From NCBI GenBank assembly GCA_964419935.1, contig CAYQQJ010000053.1, forward strand, positions 1 to 14,454: 14,454 nt of DNA. The letters are read 5' to 3'. Below, one piece after another: positions 1 through 6,363 of this stretch. The DNA is from CAYQQJ01 sp964419935. GTDB lineage: Bacteria; Pseudomonadota; Gammaproteobacteria; Pseudomonadales; Cellvibrionaceae. Position 1 is the first letter of the stretch, and every line of letters starts with the position of its first letter. The position numbers and the translations under genes were made by a program. The notes beneath the pieces were generated by a model. That model did no database searches and had not been told where the DNA came from. It saw only the letters and a list, made by a program, of their open reading frames with translations.

Positions 1-711
1 GCCACCTGGAGTGATGAATTCGACTCGATCAACCTGTCGAACTGGACTTTTGAAACCGGCGGTGGCGGCTGGGGCAACAACGAGCTGCAGTACTATACCA
101 ATGGTAACAACGCTTCAATCCAATTCGACGGCAGCGCTGGCAGCAATGTACTGGTCATCGAGGCGCGCCGCGAAGGTGGCTACAACTGTTGGTATGGTGC
201 ATGCCAATACACATCCACCCGCATGATCTCCAAAGGCAAGCGTGAGTTTGGTTATGGCCGCCTGGAGGCACGCATCAAGATGACGCAAACCCAGGGCAGC
301 TGGCCAGCGTTCTGGATGTTGGGCAGCAACTTCAACAGCGTGGGTTGGCCCGCATCCGGCGAAATCGACATTATGGAACACGTCAACAACGAAGCCCAGA
401 CTCATGGCACCATTCACTGGCAGGACCACAATGGACAGTATGCGTCATATGGTGGTTCTGTAGGCAATAACGTGACTGGTTGGCACGTCTACGCAGTGGA
501 GCGCGACGCCAATGAAATTCGCTGGTATGTGGACGGCAACATGTTCCATGTAGCAGACATTTCCGGAGGCGTTAATGGAACACAGGAGTTCCACAATAAC
601 TTCTTTATGCTGCTGAATTTCGCCGTCGGCGGCAACTGGCCAGGCAGCCCCGATGGAGGCAGCACATTCCCACAGCGAATGTATGTTGATTACGTGAGGT
701 ACTATCAATAA
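1..711 (+). CDS. GH16 family endo-beta-1,3-glucanase (laminarinase-like), 5' end missing
   Basis: The frame is open from base 1 with no start, so the gene begins outside the window; 236 residues remain. They cover most of a GH16 jelly-roll catalytic domain: an N-terminal WSDEF stretch at residues 3-7, then GWGNNELQYYT near 24-34, typical of laminarinases. The catalytic motif GEIDIME has nucleophile E121, D123 and acid/base E126 in the ExDxxE spacing seen in bacterial laminarinases. The chain ends in YVDYVRYYQ, the usual last strand of the fold, so no C-terminal module follows; signal peptide or binding modules would be upstream. By family it hydrolyses internal beta-1,3 (or mixed 1,3/1,4) glucan bonds outside the cell. 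It converges on a GH17 glucanase gene, which supports laminarin-type substrates. A strong terminator follows. Family call is firm; exact substrate is inferred. Confidence 0.93.
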   Translation, partial: ATWSDEFDSINLSNWTFETGGGGWGNNELQYYTNGNNASIQFDGSAGSNVLVIEARREGGYNCWYGACQYTSTRMISKGKREFGYGRLEARIKMTQTQGSWPAFWMLGSNFNSVGWPASGEIDIMEHVNNEAQTHGTIHWQDHNGQYASYGGSVGNNVTGWHVYAVERDANEIRWYVDGNMFHVADISGGVNGTQEFHNNFFMLLNFAVGGNWPGSPDGGSTFPQRMYVDYVRYYQ

Positions 712-737
712 TAAATAAACGGTAACTTTCGAAACAG

Positions 738-764
738 AAACCCGGCTTCGTGCCGGGTTTTTTT
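738..764 (+). terminator. Rho-independent terminator of the GH16 gene
   Basis: The arms AAACCCGGC and GCCGGGTTT are perfectly complementary around a TTCGT loop and run into a T tract. It starts 27 bases after the GH16 stop codon and is a canonical intrinsic terminator. Confidence 0.9.
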
Positions 765-921
765 ATTATTTTATTAACCCGGCAATTAACATTATCGGAC
801 GAACTGCCTCCATACGATAAAATGTTGCTGGGCTTCGGTCCGTTTGTCATCAGGGCTAGATGCGAGCTCTGCGAGCGTCGTAACCCGACAATCAAACGTG
901 CCGGTTGATAGCTCTTCGATT

Positions 922-1059
922 GTAGCCTGGATGGAGTGTAACGCAATCCGGGAGGAGCAATCTCTGACTGCCCCGGATTCCGTTGCACTCCATCCGGGCT
1001 ACGGGTGCGGTTTGTTGCGAACAATCCTGCTTGCACGTTCATAAAAGCAAATACCGAAT
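922..1059 (+). repeat. BIME-type repeat, copy 1 (two facing REPs plus a conserved tail)
   Basis: Two REP-like units face each other in 922-1002. Each begins with GTAG (922-925, and CTAC at 999-1002 read on the other strand) followed by a small hairpin with stem CCYGGAT / ATCCGGG and a 13-base loop. The two units are also near-perfect inverted repeats of each other, so the whole 81 bp can form one long hairpin. A tail at 1003-1059 is also shared with the second copy at 3458-3597, which lies in the opposite orientation. GTAG-plus-hairpin is the known layout of REPs mobilised by RAYT (TnpA-REP) transposases. Spurious open reading frames are read through it on both strands. Confidence 0.85.
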
Positions 1060-1130
1060 CCAATCATCGGACGTTTATGGGACAGCAATGCCGCGCGATA
1101 TAAAATAATTTGTGTTCGATGGCGATAACT

Positions 1131-2192
1131 TTAATTGCTCCAGTTATCACTATGCGAATAACCGTTGAACACCAGTTCCATACCAGGCTTTAAGTTCAGG
1201 AATCTATCCCACACGCCCCAATGGCGACCGAAGCCCAGCTCCTCCTTCCAGGGCTCATCAAACGCTTCAAAATAAAAGTATTCCACGTTATTGGCCTCTG
1301 CCCAACTGACGAAATTCAGAAAGTAATAAGCTGCGTTTTCCGGTGTCGGAAGCGCATCCCCCATACCACCACGCTCATCTGTATTGGATGGCCAGCCAGT
1401 TTCACTGATAATCACCGGCTTACCATCTGCCATGGTCAGCAACTCCGCATATTGTTGGTGCATACTCCGGACGCTCTGGTTGATATTGACGCCCTGCCAA
1501 AATGGATAAAGATTGATTAACCAGATATCACAGGCTTCCTGCCATAACTGCGCATTCATCATCGCCCCAATCTCCTCAGCACAGGCGATATCCCATTCAG
1601 GCAAAGCGGCTTTTGCTTGGTTGATATAAGCAACCAGATCGCTTTCTGACAGTGAACCTGCCAGCAGCACCTCGCTACCAATAATCACCATATCGGCATG
1701 ACCAGCTTTGGCCAGAGCAATAACATCGTTCATTTGAGTTGCGTTGGCGGGGAGGTCCGCGCTTAACCATGCGCCGATAGCTACCGACAATTCTAAACTG
1801 TGCGCAATTTCGCCGATCTTATCCTGGCCATTATTGGTTCCATAAGTTCTCACCCATTCGGTATACGGCACGAGATTGGTTAACAAATTTGTCAACTCGC
1901 TTTCGCTCAGGTCTGTTACCCCTGGCGCGCTGCCTTCCCCAACAAACGGTCCGAAGTTGATTCCATGAATTTTTGTACCACCAGTCAAGCTGAGTGAGGG
2001 CAGTTCCGGTGCCAACAAGGGATTATCATTGGCTTTTAGCTCCAGCGCGCCCGGTGTAAGGGTTGGCAATGGCGAGGCAGGTGGGGGCGGAGTTGGTGAA
2101 ACGACTGGCGGTGGAATAGGGTCGCTGCCATCCGATGACTCACCACAGGATATCAATCCAAAAATCACACAATACATTACGATACGTAACAT
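1131..2192 (-). CDS. GH17 family beta-1,3-glucanase, lipoprotein
   Basis: The 353-residue product begins with a short hydrophobic signal ending in the lipobox LISC (lipidated Cys16), then a Ser/Pro-rich linker (about 17-47), then the catalytic domain (about 70-345). GH17 landmarks are GINFGPF near 77-83, the acid/base candidate E174 in IGSEV, and the nucleophile E264 in SETGWPS, the family signature. The aromatic EYFYFEAFDEPWK stretch near 304-316 fits the substrate cleft. By family it acts on beta-1,3-glucan such as laminarin, either hydrolysing or transglycosylating; here it would sit in the outer membrane or periplasm. The ATG is preceded by AGGAG five bases upstream. The thioredoxin-like gene lies 163 bp upstream on the same strand, and the GH16 gene faces it. 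Family call is strong; exact cleavage mode is unknown. Confidence 0.92.
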   Translation of the reverse strand: MLRIVMYCVIFGLISCGESSDGSDPIPPPVVSPTPPPPASPLPTLTPGALELKANDNPLLAPELPSLSLTGGTKIHGINFGPFVGEGSAPGVTDLSESELTNLLTNLVPYTEWVRTYGTNNGQDKIGEIAHSLELSVAIGAWLSADLPANATQMNDVIALAKAGHADMVIIGSEVLLAGSLSESDLVAYINQAKAALPEWDIACAEEIGAMMNAQLWQEACDIWLINLYPFWQGVNINQSVRSMHQQYAELLTMADGKPVIISETGWPSNTDERGGMGDALPTPENAAYYFLNFVSWAEANNVEYFYFEAFDEPWKEELGFGRHWGVWDRFLNLKPGMELVFNGYSHSDNWSN

Positions 2193-2212
2193 GGTCGCTC
2201 CTGTAGTATCTC

Positions 2213-2262
2213 AGACACTTGCCGCCGTAACATTTAAGGCTCTTACTATTAATGAAGTGTCT
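2213..2262. promoter_or_regulatory. Inverted repeat upstream of the GH17 gene
   Basis: AGACACTT (2213-2220) and AAGTGTCT (2255-2262) are perfect 8-base inverted repeats 34 bases apart, just upstream of the GH17 start. They could be operator half-sites, but arms this short can occur by chance. Confidence 0.2.
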
Positions 2263-2355
2263 CAAGGAATAGGGTTAATGTAAACACACAGGAGCCAGAA
2301 GTGGTTTGCATGCAACGCGCCGCTTGTGGATTCTATGACGCGAGTTGCTAACAAC

Positions 2356-3273
2356 CTACTGGCCCCTCAGCTGTTTAATCACTGCGTCTGGATGACTAAA
2401 ATCAGTAATTTTCGTGATTATTTTGCCGTTTTTTATTTTCAACAATGTCGGAATACTGCTAATTTTATATTCGTTAAACAATACACCAGCGGTATCAATG
2501 CTGAATTTCACTTTCATCTGATACAGCTGGTTAAAATCGCTCAGTGCTTTTTCGTCAGTCCAGAGGTGATTGACGATGCCATGCCATGACTGATCAGGTA
2601 GCTGCTCTGCCAGTTTGTTCAAGCCCGTTTGAGCCTGCTTACAGGCCAGCGCCATATCGGGTCTGGTATCGGCTAAATACCAGTCGCACCATGTCGCGGT
2701 GAAGAAAAGCAAATGTTCGCCTTGTGCCCATGGCTTAAGTATCCGTTGTTTTTCCGCAGCACTGAGCACCTCCACCTTACTGGCCGGCAAGTTTTGGCCT
2801 TGCGCTAACATCGAAATTATACGATCAAGATTGCTATCAGACTCATGGGTAGTATAGACCACTTCGCCTTGTACATTGGTTAGCACACTATAGGGCGTCC
2901 CAACGAGTCCCAACGCGATGCCAAGCTGACTTTCATTGTCCAACAGCATCGGCATTTTCAGCGAAAATTGCTTAATCACATCACTTATATCACTACGGTT
3001 TTCATTGATATTGATATTCACAGCAATAAAATTAACCTGCTCACCATATTGTTGATGCAGTTTGGCAAAATGCGGCATTTGCTCCATACAGGGCTTGCAC
3101 CAAGTCGCCCACAGTTTCAGATAAGTCGGTTTGCCAGCGGCAATACTGCCCACGGTTACAGGTTTCATATCCTGAAACTGATAAAGCTGAATATCTTGAT
3201 AATCAGCCTGTTGCGCTGCAATCGAAGTAGCTTGCATCAACAGAAAGCCAACACACAATAGAAATCGAATCAT
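2356..3273 (-). CDS. Secreted double thioredoxin-like protein (TlpA-type N-terminal domain)
   Basis: 305 residues with a Sec signal peptide (about 1-20, cut near AIAA-QQ). Residues 25-160 form a TlpA/ResA-like domain with the redox motif WCKPC (Cys59, Cys62) and the cis-proline loop GTPYSV (Pro127). Residues 180-305 look like a second thioredoxin fold: TATWCDWYLADTRP with Cys196, a second Cys211 much further away than in CxxC, and SIPTLLKIKNG with probable cis-Pro275. The second domain thus lacks a standard active site. By family the protein handles disulfide exchange in the periplasm; the partner is unknown. The ATG has GAGGA four bases upstream. It lies 163 bp upstream of the GH17 gene, possibly co-transcribed, but a functional link to glucan breakdown is not shown by sequence. 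Confidence 0.85.
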   Translation of the reverse strand: MIRFLLCVGFLLMQATSIAAQQADYQDIQLYQFQDMKPVTVGSIAAGKPTYLKLWATWCKPCMEQMPHFAKLHQQYGEQVNFIAVNININENRSDISDVIKQFSLKMPMLLDNESQLGIALGLVGTPYSVLTNVQGEVVYTTHESDSNLDRIISMLAQGQNLPASKVEVLSAAEKQRILKPWAQGEHLLFFTATWCDWYLADTRPDMALACKQAQTGLNKLAEQLPDQSWHGIVNHLWTDEKALSDFNQLYQMKVKFSIDTAGVLFNEYKISSIPTLLKIKNGKIITKITDFSHPDAVIKQLRGQ

Positions 3274-3861
3274 AAAATCCTCACTGATAAAGCTGCTGCC
3301 AATACGATGGCTTCAAACAATGTTTGGTATGCAAAATTGTGGATACTCATGCACTCAATCGGTCATCAAAGACGAACTAAGCGTCAAATTATGTGGTCAG
3401 CTAGCCCAAGTTTTTTAGGTATCCCATCATTGCTGTCCCACAAACTCGGAGGCATGCATTCGGTGTTTGCTGTTGTGAACGTGCAAGCAGGATTGTTCGA
3501 CAGACAAGCCGCACCCGTAGCCCGGATGGAGTGCAACGGAATCCGGGGCAGCCAAAGGTTGGGCCTCCCGGATTGCGTTACACTCCATCCAGGCTACAAA
3601 TTCGCGAGCCCCGAGCCCGCGATCCTGGCGATTTGTCACGGCGTGTCACAGCAGCAAATGGGATGATATATGGCGGCAACCCATTTTGTACCCGATCGAT
3701 AATGCTAGCAACCGCTATTCACTACCCCAAAAGCTTCAGTATTACTTTTCATCACCTATAGCGTTGCAACGAGAAAGTGCGGGAAAACCGACCGGCATCC
3801 CGCCGGAGCAGTAGAGCAGGCTTGAGTTCGATAGTCTCTCGGGCGTTTTTCGTCGCGATGA
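3274..3861. other. Gene-free stretch with BIME copy 2
   Basis: 588 bp between the start of the thioredoxin-like gene and the end of the SnoaL-like gene. It holds the second BIME repeat (3458-3597) and a short GC hairpin without a T tract (CCGGC 3792-3796 with GCCGG 3802-3806). The promoter of the thioredoxin-like gene should be at the left end. The open frames here overlap the repeat and are not convincing genes. Confidence 0.65.
3458..3597 (-). repeat. BIME-type repeat, copy 2 (inverted relative to copy 1)
   Basis: The reverse complement of the repeat at 922-1059. The 81-bp core (3517-3597) matches copy 1 in both arms, including the two GTAG feet; the differences are confined to the central loop (about 3552-3566). 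The tail (3458-3516) carries the same motif, for example AACGTGCAAGCAGGATTGTT, as the reverse strand of copy 1. Conserved arms with a changed loop are what is expected of an element recognised through its folded arms. Confidence 0.85.
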
Positions 3862-4245
3862 TCAATGATCATCCTGAATATCGAACCGTTTGACCTTATC
3901 GCTATCCATGCGAAAAACGTGCACTACTGTCTTGTCCTTCAGCCCATGCGTCTGTCCACTTAACGTCTGACCGTTGAGGTCGAACACTGACTGAATTACC
4001 TCAACCGCGACAGCACCATCCTCTGTTTGTTGAAACATTATCGGCTCAACGTGCGGAGCAACGATAGCCCATTGGCGTGTCCAATAGTCGCGCACGCCCT
4101 CATGCCCATGAACATGGCCGCCATCCATGCCGTTGGCCCAAACCACATCATCCGCGAGTGCGGCAAGTACACCCTCGATGTCTCTCGCGTTGAAGCGATC
4201 ATACATTCCCTTGATAATACAAATATCGTTATTCGACATGACCAT
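3862..4245 (-). CDS. SnoaL-like / NTF2-fold protein
   Basis: 127 residues, the usual length of a single cone-shaped alpha+beta barrel of the NTF2 superfamily. Family-like elements are the helix KGMYDRFNARDIEGVLAALA (about 12-31), DDVVWANG (about 32-39), the HGHEGVRDYW segment (about 46-55), and beta strands VAVEVIQSVFDLNG and VVHVFRMDSDKVKRFDI toward the C-terminus. Members are ketosteroid-isomerase-like enzymes or small-molecule binding proteins, so the substrate cannot be read from sequence. No signal peptide is seen, so it is probably cytoplasmic. The ATG at 4245 has GAGG at good spacing; a second ATG two codons in is less well placed. It is divergent from the MarR gene across a palindrome, so MarR control is likely. 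Confidence 0.85.
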   Translation of the reverse strand: MVMSNNDICIIKGMYDRFNARDIEGVLAALADDVVWANGMDGGHVHGHEGVRDYWTRQWAIVAPHVEPIMFQQTEDGAVAVEVIQSVFDLNGQTLSGQTHGLKDKTVVHVFRMDSDKVKRFDIQDDH

Positions 4246-4323
4246 ATTATCCTCTAATGGGTGAAATAGATTATGGGTGGAGTGGGAGCAACGTTGCCGA
4301 GCACCCCATATTGATGTATATGT

Positions 4324-4350
4324 ACATATATATTTTCCAAATATATATGT
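4324..4350. promoter_or_regulatory. Long AT-rich palindrome, probable MarR operator
   Basis: ACATATATATTT (4324-4335) and AAATATATATGT (4339-4350) are perfect 12-base inverted arms around TCC. A second overlapping palindrome, TATATGTACATATA, covers 4317-4330. The site lies midway in the divergent region between the SnoaL-like gene and the MarR gene, where MarR proteins commonly bind and repress both directions. That it is the operator is inferred from position and symmetry. Confidence 0.6.
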
Positions 4351-4392
4351 GCGTATGCAATTTTGTCAAACGCGGGGGAGGAAAGGGGTGAT

Positions 4393-4839
4393 ATGAATGA
4401 AAACGTGCTTTCGACACCGGGGCATCTCATAAGTCTTGCGGCGAGGGGTTTCGCGCGCCTTAGCGAGTCAAATCTTAAACCGCTTGGCTTTGGCGTTGGC
4501 CAATTACCAGTGCTGATTGCACTCCAGAATGGGATCGCGAGCACCCAGCGCGATCTCGCCCGGTTCGCAAAGGTTGAGCAACCTCCAATGGCGCAAATGC
4601 TCGCTCGCATGGAGCGGGACGGTTTGATCGAACGGACTCGCGACCCAGCTGATGGCAGGAGCAGTCACATCGTGCTTACACGTGTCGCACAAGAGCGCAT
4701 GCCCGAGGCAATAGCGCGCCTGTTCCAGGGAAATAACCGGGCGATGAGCGGATTCACCGATGCGGAAGCTGCACAACTTGTTGACCTGCTTACACGGCTA
4801 ATTAGTAATCTCGATCAAATTGCGAGTGTTGGGACTTAG
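4393..4839 (+). CDS. MarR family transcriptional regulator
   Basis: 148 residues of the MarR fold: an N-terminal dimerisation helix (about 8-30), a winged helix-turn-helix around 37-100 with STQRDLARFAKVEQPPMAQM as the recognition region, the wing DPADGRSSHIVLT (84-96) typical of the family, and C-terminal dimerisation helices from about 102. I chose ATG 4393 because AAGGGG lies just upstream; an in-frame TTG at 4363 adds ten weak residues. MarR proteins are dimeric repressors released by small ligands, often phenolics. The divergent SnoaL-like gene and the palindrome between them suggest that MarR represses both this gene and its own. The ligand is unknown. Confidence 0.9.
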   Translation: MNENVLSTPGHLISLAARGFARLSESNLKPLGFGVGQLPVLIALQNGIASTQRDLARFAKVEQPPMAQMLARMERDGLIERTRDPADGRSSHIVLTRVAQERMPEAIARLFQGNNRAMSGFTDAEAAQLVDLLTRLISNLDQIASVGT

Positions 4840-4851
4840 TGGAGCTGATTT

Positions 4852-5025
4852 ATGTTTAAACCAGCAGCATTTTTTGTAGAAGGCTCACTCTTAAACCGAT
4901 GCGCATGGATTCGAAGTTCACGACGCGCCATAGCCTCCACACCACGGCGGCTATCAATTCGTCACTTTTGCCCACAGCTGCTTAGTTTTGTTAGCGTCGA
5001 GCGCATGGCTCTAGGACACCCATAA
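4852..5025 (+). CDS. Possible small protein downstream of MarR
   Basis: A 57-codon ATG frame starts 12 bases after the MarR stop, with GGAG seven bases before the ATG. The product is rich in Arg and Ser, has no recognisable domain, and starts MFKPAAFFVEG. It could be a small co-translated protein, a degraded gene, or chance. The remaining bases up to the end of the convergent AraC-type gene (5117) show no gene or clear terminator. Confidence 0.2.
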   Translation: MFKPAAFFVEGSLLNRCAWIRSSRRAIASTPRRLSIRHFCPQLLSFVSVERMALGHP

Positions 5026-5116
5026 TTGCATGCTTCGTTTGGCGTTGACCTTTGAATCGATGGATGTCCCATATTATTTCGCGAAAATGCCCTGAAATAA
5101 ACATGAAGCCAGCGAT

Positions 5117-6235
5117 CTATGGGTGTTCGATATTGTGTCTGCCTCGGGTAACGTTATTCACATCATGTGCTTTTCGAGATTGAACAGCCTGGGAGTTTTC
5201 CCGGTATTCACGGGGCGACATACCGGTCACTCGTTTGAACTCTTTATTAAAATTCGACTTGGTAGAAAAACCGGCCTCCATCATCAGGGTAGTAATGGGT
5301 AGGCCTGGCTGTTCAAGCAGCAGCCGCCTGGCCTCTACTACCCGGCAGTCGTTCAAATATTGAGAGAAATTTCCACCGTACACGCGATTGACAGCAATGG
5401 ATACCTGCCTCGCGGGTACGCCCAACATCCGGCCCGCCTGCTCAAGACTGATGCCATTTTCCCGCTTATAAAGCGCTTGTTGTAACACCAATTCCTGCCA
5501 GCGCGTGAATAGCTTTCGGGCTGCTTCATCGTCAACAGGTGTAGCACGGGTTAGCCGCAGCGCTTGTAACCCGTGCATCCATTCCATCAAGGGTGCTCGC
5601 ACTAAAGCCAGCACCAGTGCTAGCAGATTGAATAACAGAAAGCTGACGATACCAAACAGAATCACCCATGATTCAGACGTCGGCTTATTGGTGCCACTTT
5701 CAATCCAGGCGCCGATCTCCACCAGAAGGTTGACCAGCATCATCCCTGCGAGCACCAGCAACCAGCGGTAAGCCATTTTGGCATAAGGCCCCAGATGCTC
5801 CAGGCCTGCAACACCCGACGGTAAGAGCCTGGCAGTGACCACAGAGTAACAAGTGAAGCTTGCCACAATCATCACATCCGTCCAGCGGATTAAAGCGAGA
5901 TCAAATAGAAAAGCTGCCAATAAGACCAATGAAGGCAAAAGGTGCAGCAAATGCCAGCGGGACAGATGGCTGTCCACTCTTGTCAGGCTCAAGTAGTAAA
6001 AATACAGTGCCGGCCCCAGAGCGAGCGCAGTGCTGGGCCGGAGTATGACGGCGGGCGTCCACGCGAAAGCCAGAATAGCCACGGCCAGCAGTTGCTGAAC
6101 ACTGTACAGCGCATAGTTAATGCCGAGCAATCGTACTGATCTAACCCCCAGGCTCGGCGACAACAACAGACCCGCGGCGGTGAGGGCACAGAGTACTGCT
6201 GACGAAAAATAAAGTGGGATCAGTAACTGCGTCAT
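5117..6235 (-). CDS. AraC family regulator with seven-helix membrane N-terminus
   Basis: 372 residues. The N-terminal part is hydrophobic with about seven predicted membrane helices (roughly 5-25, 37-58, 64-84, 95-113, 119-136, 158-178, 189-212). After a linker comes an AraC-type DNA-binding domain (about 245-345) with ISLEQAGRMLGVPARQVS as first helix-turn-helix and the signature stretch AGFSTKSNFNKEFKRVTG followed by MSPREYR. This is a membrane-bound one-component regulator type found in gammaproteobacteria and Bacteroidetes; signal and ligand are unknown. The ATG has only a weak GGA-type ribosome site. It is divergent from the amidohydrolase gene, with about 130 bp between the coding regions, so that gene is the likeliest target. 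Confidence 0.85.
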   Translation of the reverse strand: MTQLLIPLYFSSAVLCALTAAGLLLSPSLGVRSVRLLGINYALYSVQQLLAVAILAFAWTPAVILRPSTALALGPALYFYYLSLTRVDSHLSRWHLLHLLPSLVLLAAFLFDLALIRWTDVMIVASFTCYSVVTARLLPSGVAGLEHLGPYAKMAYRWLLVLAGMMLVNLLVEIGAWIESGTNKPTSESWVILFGIVSFLLFNLLALVLALVRAPLMEWMHGLQALRLTRATPVDDEAARKLFTRWQELVLQQALYKRENGISLEQAGRMLGVPARQVSIAVNRVYGGNFSQYLNDCRVVEARRLLLEQPGLPITTLMMEAGFSTKSNFNKEFKRVTGMSPREYRENSQAVQSRKAHDVNNVTRGRHNIEHP

Positions 6236-6363
6236 AGCAATCCGAGTTTTTATTAGAAATTAAAGAACCTAGGTCCTCGATCGCGTTTCAGGTCGCAATG
6301 CACCCCGTCGGATGCCGAAAATCGCGTCATTCACCAGTAACACGACACCATGAGGACATTCCC
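6236..6363. promoter_or_regulatory. Divergent control region between AraC-type regulator and amidohydrolase
   Basis: 128 bp that must carry promoters for both genes. It includes the perfect palindrome ACCTAGGT (6267-6274) and a ribosome site GAGGA just before the amidohydrolase ATG. Binding by the AraC-type protein is inferred from the divergent layout. Confidence 0.4.

Larger units (their letters stand above)
712..1130. other. Gene-free stretch between convergent GH16 and GH17 genes
   Basis: This interval holds the GH16 terminator (738-764) and the first BIME repeat (922-1059). The open frames crossing it, including one of 152 codons on the minus strand, run through the repeat and have no protein-like character. 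I see no RNA gene. Confidence 0.7.

Noticed and set aside
605..1063. 152-codon minus-strand open frame
   Set aside because: It runs antisense to the GH16 end and through the BIME; its product is only translated repeat sequence.
922..3597. Composite transposon bounded by the BIME repeats
   Set aside because: No transposase lies between them, and BIMEs disperse singly; inversion by recombination is a simpler possibility.
3307..3666. 119-codon open frame over BIME copy 2, and a 70-codon frame opposite to it
   Set aside because: Both are readings through the repeat and have no ribosome site or protein-like sequence.
4363..4392. TTG start extending the MarR protein by ten residues
   Set aside because: ATG 4393 has the better ribosome site and gives the usual family N-terminus.
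6298..6363. Upstream ATG for the amidohydrolase
   Set aside because: It would place 22 polar residues before the signal peptide; ATG 6364 has GAGGA upstream.
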